From: Hirudinaria manillensis
Lineage: Eukaryota > Annelida > Clitellata > Hirudinida > Hirudinidae
Direction: 5' to 3'
DNA length: 64,000 nt
NCBI GenBank assembly: GCA_034509925.1
Contig: CM067530.1
Span: 5,348,501-5,412,500 of the forward strand
Part shown: positions 59,223 to 64,000 of the stretch, one piece after another
Layout of the letters: every line of letters starts with the position of its first letter
Position numbering within the stretch: the first letter of the stretch is position 1
Translations under genes and position numbers: made by a program
Notes under the pieces: generated by a model
Databases searched by the model: none
What the model saw: only the letters and a program-made list of their open reading frames with translations
What the model was told of the DNA's origin: nothing

Positions 59223-61080
59223 TCCGAATGATTGTTGAGTGTCGCATATCCTGGAGGGACTTCAAGGACAGTTATATGAGGAGTGTGGCTTAATATTAAA
59301 TAAATTAAGAAATTAAGAAATGCAATTCATTTGAGGGTTTCAAAGATTATGACAATTTCGTTAAAAATTATAAATTATTATTTTCAGAGATTTTTCTAAA
59401 TTAATTCATAATTAAATAATATTATAAGAATGGAAAACAAAATTTTGCGTCGTGCAACTTATCTACAGTTTAAAATAAACTAGAATATTTAACTGTTAAT
59501 TAATGTTAAATAATGTGACTTTATTTAAAGAATTACTATTTAAACAGTACATTATAACGTTATTTATATAATAGTCTATAATGCCTGGTTATAATATAAT
59601 TTAAACTAATTTATTTAATAATATCAAAATAATTAATTTCAAGATTATTTAAATATAATTCTAGCATATTTTTAATATAATTTCTTAAGTTTAAAAATGA
59701 CAAGATTATTATTATTATTATTAATCAATGTAAAGTGATCAGTTATCAGGATTCATCATAAATCTAATGAAGTTAAATGAAGGAATACATGATATGTATA
59801 CATTTAGTATTATTATATCTGTACATAATATGTATACATAAATTTGTATATCATCTGTATGTTTTGTATTCATTTCGGAAATTCCCCAATGTCAAGGGTA
59901 TTGGGAAGCAATGCCTGGTATTATTAAATAGAGACATTTTCTATCAATATTGTTTACATTCAAAAGTTTATGTTATAAATTAATAAAAATATAATAATTA
60001 TTATTACAATAATTATAATAATAATATATATATTATTTTAATATTATCATAATCACCATTATTATTTGAGTTTATTACAAGAAATGATATCAATTTCCTC
60101 AGCCCTTGAGGAAGGAAAATGACTATTTTTTCCAGAATCGTCTCAAATTTTCCTGCCAATTACCTTCGAAGATATCATTGATGTTGAAGATGAAATACCC
60201 AATGAGGATGGATTTTAAAAAAATACTTAATGAGGGTCGCCAAAGCCTATTATATGATCGGTCTTTAACACTCCAATTTGTTATCATTTTAAAGTTATGT
60301 TTACAAGCAAATATTGATAGCTCATAAAAGTAAGAAATCTTATTTCCGCTGATTTAATTTCAGTTATATTTAACAAATGTAAATAGTATAATTTATTATA
60401 GCAAGTTGTTCGACACTAAGTGTTTGGGTTAGGGTTACAACAGGTATTGAATTATAATATTATAATAATAAAGTAAAAATTATAATATTGAACAAAATAT
60501 TATAATATTGAACAAAATATTTATAATGTTATATTATAATATTGCATAAAATATTTATAATATTAAATTATAATACTTAATTAATAATTATAATATTTAT
60601 ATTCAACAAATTAAACTTTGTACTCAGGTGTACTCTTCTTAAATGCCTAAAAATCTGCACCTTTTGAATTGCATAAAATATCGATGGGCACCTTTGACTA
60701 ACATTTGAACAAAGTTTTTTGCTTGAGAAGTGAATCATTATTAATGCTTTATCGCATTAATTTACGAAATAAACTGCTAATAATGACGCCTTCTGACTGA
60801 GAATCGAGCTCCATCAATATCAATTTGTTTACCAAATCTTCAGAAACTAACTTCGTCTTAACGTAATAAATGTGATGTCATTTATCAAAAAGCAAGAACA
60901 AAATCCAAGGATTGAATGAACGAACGGAAAATGAAAGAAACCATGAAGGTCAATGTTTTTTTTTTAATATTCTTTCCGAACGTTCTTCCAGTCAGAAGAG
61001 TTTAAATTGTGCTCATGACATGTTGCGAGGTGGAATAAAACGTTTGCTTCCTGAAAACAAAAAAAAAAGAAAAGAGACGT
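57740..61080. other. AT-rich non-coding DNA
   Basis: No gene supported. It contains an AAT run at about 59190-59222 and AATATTATAATATTG-like repeats at about 60455-60600. Confidence 0.5.
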
Positions 61081-61789
61081 TTTGAGTGTTTCCAATGATT
61101 TCAATGTCAAGCAAATTGGATGGACTCGGAAAATAATTCAATTTCCTTGCAACACTTTAAGTACAAAGCCACTCGTCCATCCGAACGGACGGACGGACAA
61201 ACTTTCAATGACTTGGAAAAAGCAAGTTAAGTTAAAACGTGGACGTCAAGTTGTTTTTAATGCTATGTTGCTATTGCTTTGGAACATTAATCGATTTTCT
61301 TATATTGCATCGTCCAATAATCACATTTGGCATCATTCAAGGGCTCAGGAGATAATTAAGTTGAGCTGTTAATTAAATATTGTTGCTGCGTCATCCCGTG
61401 TTATGTACCTCCTACAAAGCAGTGTAAAAGCAATTTAAAAATCACCCCATGAAATCCTCCAAATTAGTAATCGTTCCATAGTTCTTGAAAACATATTGGA
61501 TATTAATTATTAAAAGAAACTGAATAATTATCAATTAACTGAATAATTTACAAAATAATAATTAAATTATTATATAATTAAATTTATTAAATATAAATTT
61601 AAATTACGTTTTCGTTTATCCAACGTTACTCGATGGACAACTGCAATGAATTGAAATTAAATATTATTTGCAACTCACGATTTTAAAGATATTTTATTTT
61701 ATTTGTTTCTTAAATTAAATAATTTAAAGTCAAAAAACTTCGCGACGTGAAAACACCTCCTGCGTGCTTTGGTGTTAATAAAACACCAT

Positions 61790-62030
61790 TTCTTTTATCA
61801 TTAATATTATTATTATTGTTGTTCTTGTTAATGTTATTATTATCATTATTATTATTGTTATTATTAATGTTATCATTATTTTTATTATTATTTTTTAAAG
61901 TAAATGATGAAAAAGAATGTGACGAAGGAAATGAAAGTCCGATAAGATGCAAATGTGTTAATAATAATAATAATAATAATAATAAGAAGAAGAAGAATAA
62001 TAATAGTAATAATAATAATAATAATATATC
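61790..62030. repeat. ATT/AAT trinucleotide runs
   Basis: A TTA-rich run (61800-61895) and an AAT/AAG run (61960-62030). The second abuts the truncated 5' end of the R2-like fragment. Confidence 0.85.
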
Positions 62031-62729
62031 AATATTATTAGTTGGCAAATATATCAAATGCATAAAGGTCCGAGCGGCCGCCCTTCGCTGCAGACTCCGA
62101 GCATCGAAATGGAATCCTCTGGCTTCAAGGAGATGCGGTGAAGGCTGCAATTCTTTCGAATCGCTGGGCCACATGATCCAGAGATGCCCGAGAACTGATG
62201 GCCCAAGGCATGAAAGACACAACACTGTCGTTAGGGAATTAGAACGGGAACTACGAAAAAGGGGTTATACTACGGTAATAGAGTCCCGCATCCCCATAGA
62301 AAAGAGACTAAAAACTCCTGATTTGCGTGCTTGAAGAGGTGACCTCTACATAGTGTCTGATGTTGTCGCTGCATCCGATGATTATGATTTAGACAAGTGT
62401 CACGAGAGCAAGGTTTCAAAGTACGACATTAAAGATGTTCACGATTGGATGTTGAGGAATGCCCCATCCGGCTTCCAAAGAATGCTTCCGAAGGTTGGCT
62501 CCTGCGTTTGCAACTGGAGAGGAGTCATGAGTGCAGAATCATACAGATTCTGGAGAGAGTGCGGCGCTTCCAAGACGAGTTTAACGCACGTTGTGCTCTC
62601 GGTCCTCAGTTACAGTTACAAAATCTGCAGGGCTCACAGGTGCCCTCTTCCGAGGGCAATCGTACTTTTTCGTACTGCGAATTCTCAGTGACATTGGCAG
62701 TTGACAGTACTCGGCGCGTTCAATCGTGA
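62031..62729 (+). pseudogene. R2-type (RLE) non-LTR retrotransposon C-terminal fragment
   Basis: The plus-strand reading gives YIKCIKVRAAALRCRLRASK, then the zinc-knuckle-like SFESLGHMIQRCPRTDGPRH with ERHNTVVRELERELRKRGY, then the endonuclease motif KTPDLRA, an in-frame TGA, RGDLYIVSDVV, DYDLDKCHESKVSKYD and VCNWRGVMSAESYRFW. This is the order seen downstream of the RT in R2/NeSL-like elements, whose restriction-like endonuclease has a PD...D core. The RT is missing and one stop breaks the frame within the endonuclease. It is 5' truncated, as is usual for such insertions. Confidence 0.82.
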
Positions 62730-64000
62730 CTTCTTCCAACCGAATGTCCAGGGTGATCTCGGGCCCTAGTGCGGACACTAAACTTTGGAAGAGGCCGTCG
62801 GAATATTATTGTTGTAATAATACATGTAACTATTACATAAATATATAAAATAATTAATAAATTATAATATGAGTAACAATTAATAATTTTAAATTAAAGA
62901 GATATCACTAAAATGCATTTTATTGAAAAGAGCACTTAAAATTGGAGCTGCAAGGAGCTGATTATGCTTCAACAAACCAATGAGTTATTGGCGATGAAGA
63001 CGATGATGATGACAACGACGACGGCGAGAGAATTTCATCTCCTTCTATTCTAATTATTTATCAATTAACTCAACATTGATCAATGACCGACCGCGTTAAT
63101 GCAGAAAAGAAATATTTGCTTGCAACTCTGAAGCTTTAAGAAAATTATTCACTTGAAATTTATCCATCATTGCGAGCGATGCAATTAGCAGGATCTATTT
63201 GGCTTAAAACGAGAAATTGCCATTTTCACTTCACTCTTGACAGGTGCTTTTCGACCGGGAGGTGGGGAGCTTTTGAGGAGAATGTCTTGAAAGAGGCCTG
63301 ATTGATTGCTGCGGATGGATGTTTTGATTGATTGATTGATTGTTACTGATGGATGTTTTGATTGATCGATTGTCACGGTTGGATGTCATCAATCTCGCAA
63401 CTCCTTCTTCGTTCTAGGCTCGGCAGAATAATAGCTTATTCACCTAATTGAATGTTCGTTAATGCAATAATTTGTCATTTACTAATTAACTTATTTATCA
63501 TTATTTCCTTCTCTTGTTTTTTATGCAGAGAAATTAGAATTTGATCATTTAGGTTAAAATCGAAGAACTTTAAAAAGAATTCTTTTAATCTTCTTACGTT
63601 AAATAAATATAAAATGTGTTCACGTGAGACCCCAAACAACGGCAATAACGTACTTCTCAGAATTAAAATAAAACTTTACCCTCTAACAAACTCCTGTAAT
63701 AAATCCACTTTTCATCCTCAATATTTAAAAAAAAAACTTAAACACAAAAAAATAAATAAATTCACGCCTTAAAAAAATCTCTGCCAAGTCCGTGGTTGAC
63801 GCGAATCTCAACGCGTAAACACTTGAAATAATGATTTCTATTATGCTGTGCAATTATAATAATAATAATATTCATTATAATAATTACTCCGAGCATATCT
63901 TGAAATATTCTAATATAATTGTCTTTAAAATCACGCACACGTGAACGCATGATAAGATATAATAAAAAAAAAAACATAAAATTCAGGTTAAAACACAAAA
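62730..64000. other. AT-rich non-coding right end
   Basis: No gene supported. It has a GATTGATTGATTGATTG run at about 63325-63345 and an (ATA)n run near 63860. Confidence 0.5.

Noticed and set aside
61710..62225. Leu/Asn-rich minus-strand ORF
   Set aside because: Translation of ATT/AAT microsatellites plus the antisense of the R2-like fragment.
1..64000. tRNA genes, rRNA and CRISPR-like arrays
   Set aside because: No cloverleaf with A/B boxes, no rRNA blocks and no regularly spaced identical repeats with unique spacers were recognised by eye; the 57-kb palindromes have only A-rich spacers.

Overview
The window is AT-rich animal (metazoan invertebrate) genomic DNA. Genes have many small exons with GT-AG introns, the genes recognised are eukaryotic (ATR-like kinase, TCTP, a HECT-like protein, an MSH6 fragment), and non-LTR retrotransposons with poly(A), piggyBac-like TTAA elements and abundant tri- and tetranucleotide microsatellites are present. 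I cannot name the species. Nothing bacterial, viral or CRISPR-like was seen.

Layout. (1) 1-4500, minus strand: the exon-rich 5' half of an ATR-like checkpoint kinase gene that runs off the left edge. (2) 6.7-8.4 kb, plus strand: a three-exon TCTP gene (copy A) with a pyrimidine-rich 5'TOP-like tract. (3) 9.2-38.3 kb: a complex segmental duplication. One unit (about 9243-18077) holds TCTP-B on the minus strand, a divergently oriented intronless 720-codon HECT-like gene, an MSH6 3'-end pseudogene, a piggyBac-type MITE remnant, acidic-codon microsatellites, an unidentified conserved ORF and TCTP-C. A second copy (about 20412-29970) repeats this with TCTP-D, HECT-2 and TCTP-E. A third, decayed copy keeps TCTP-F and HECT upstream DNA but no HECT gene. 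A nearly complete 4.2-kb CR1/L2-like LINE is inserted into the HECT-upstream DNA next to TCTP-E. In all, five minus-strand TCTP copies keep the introns of copy A, so they arose by DNA duplication and not by retrotransposition.

(4) 38.8-47.7 kb, minus strand: an eight-exon gene whose exon phases all agree. It predicts a secreted-start, multi-pass membrane protein of about 1320 residues that I do not recognise. A palindromic CRE lies about 64 bp upstream of its ATG. (5) 47.8-64 kb: mostly AT-rich non-coding DNA with a complete 953-bp piggyBac-like MITE (49628-50580), simple repeats, a tandem array of perfect palindromes near 57 kb and a broken R2-type (restriction-like-endonuclease) LINE tail at about 62 kb.

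The strongest candidate for something undescribed is the repeated head-to-head TCTP / HECT-like pair. The two HECT-like proteins stop before the catalytic C-lobe, and their coding differences are confined to the last 40 percent. The five duplicated TCTPs share changes in both family signature sites compared with copy A. The second candidate is the novel multi-pass membrane protein.
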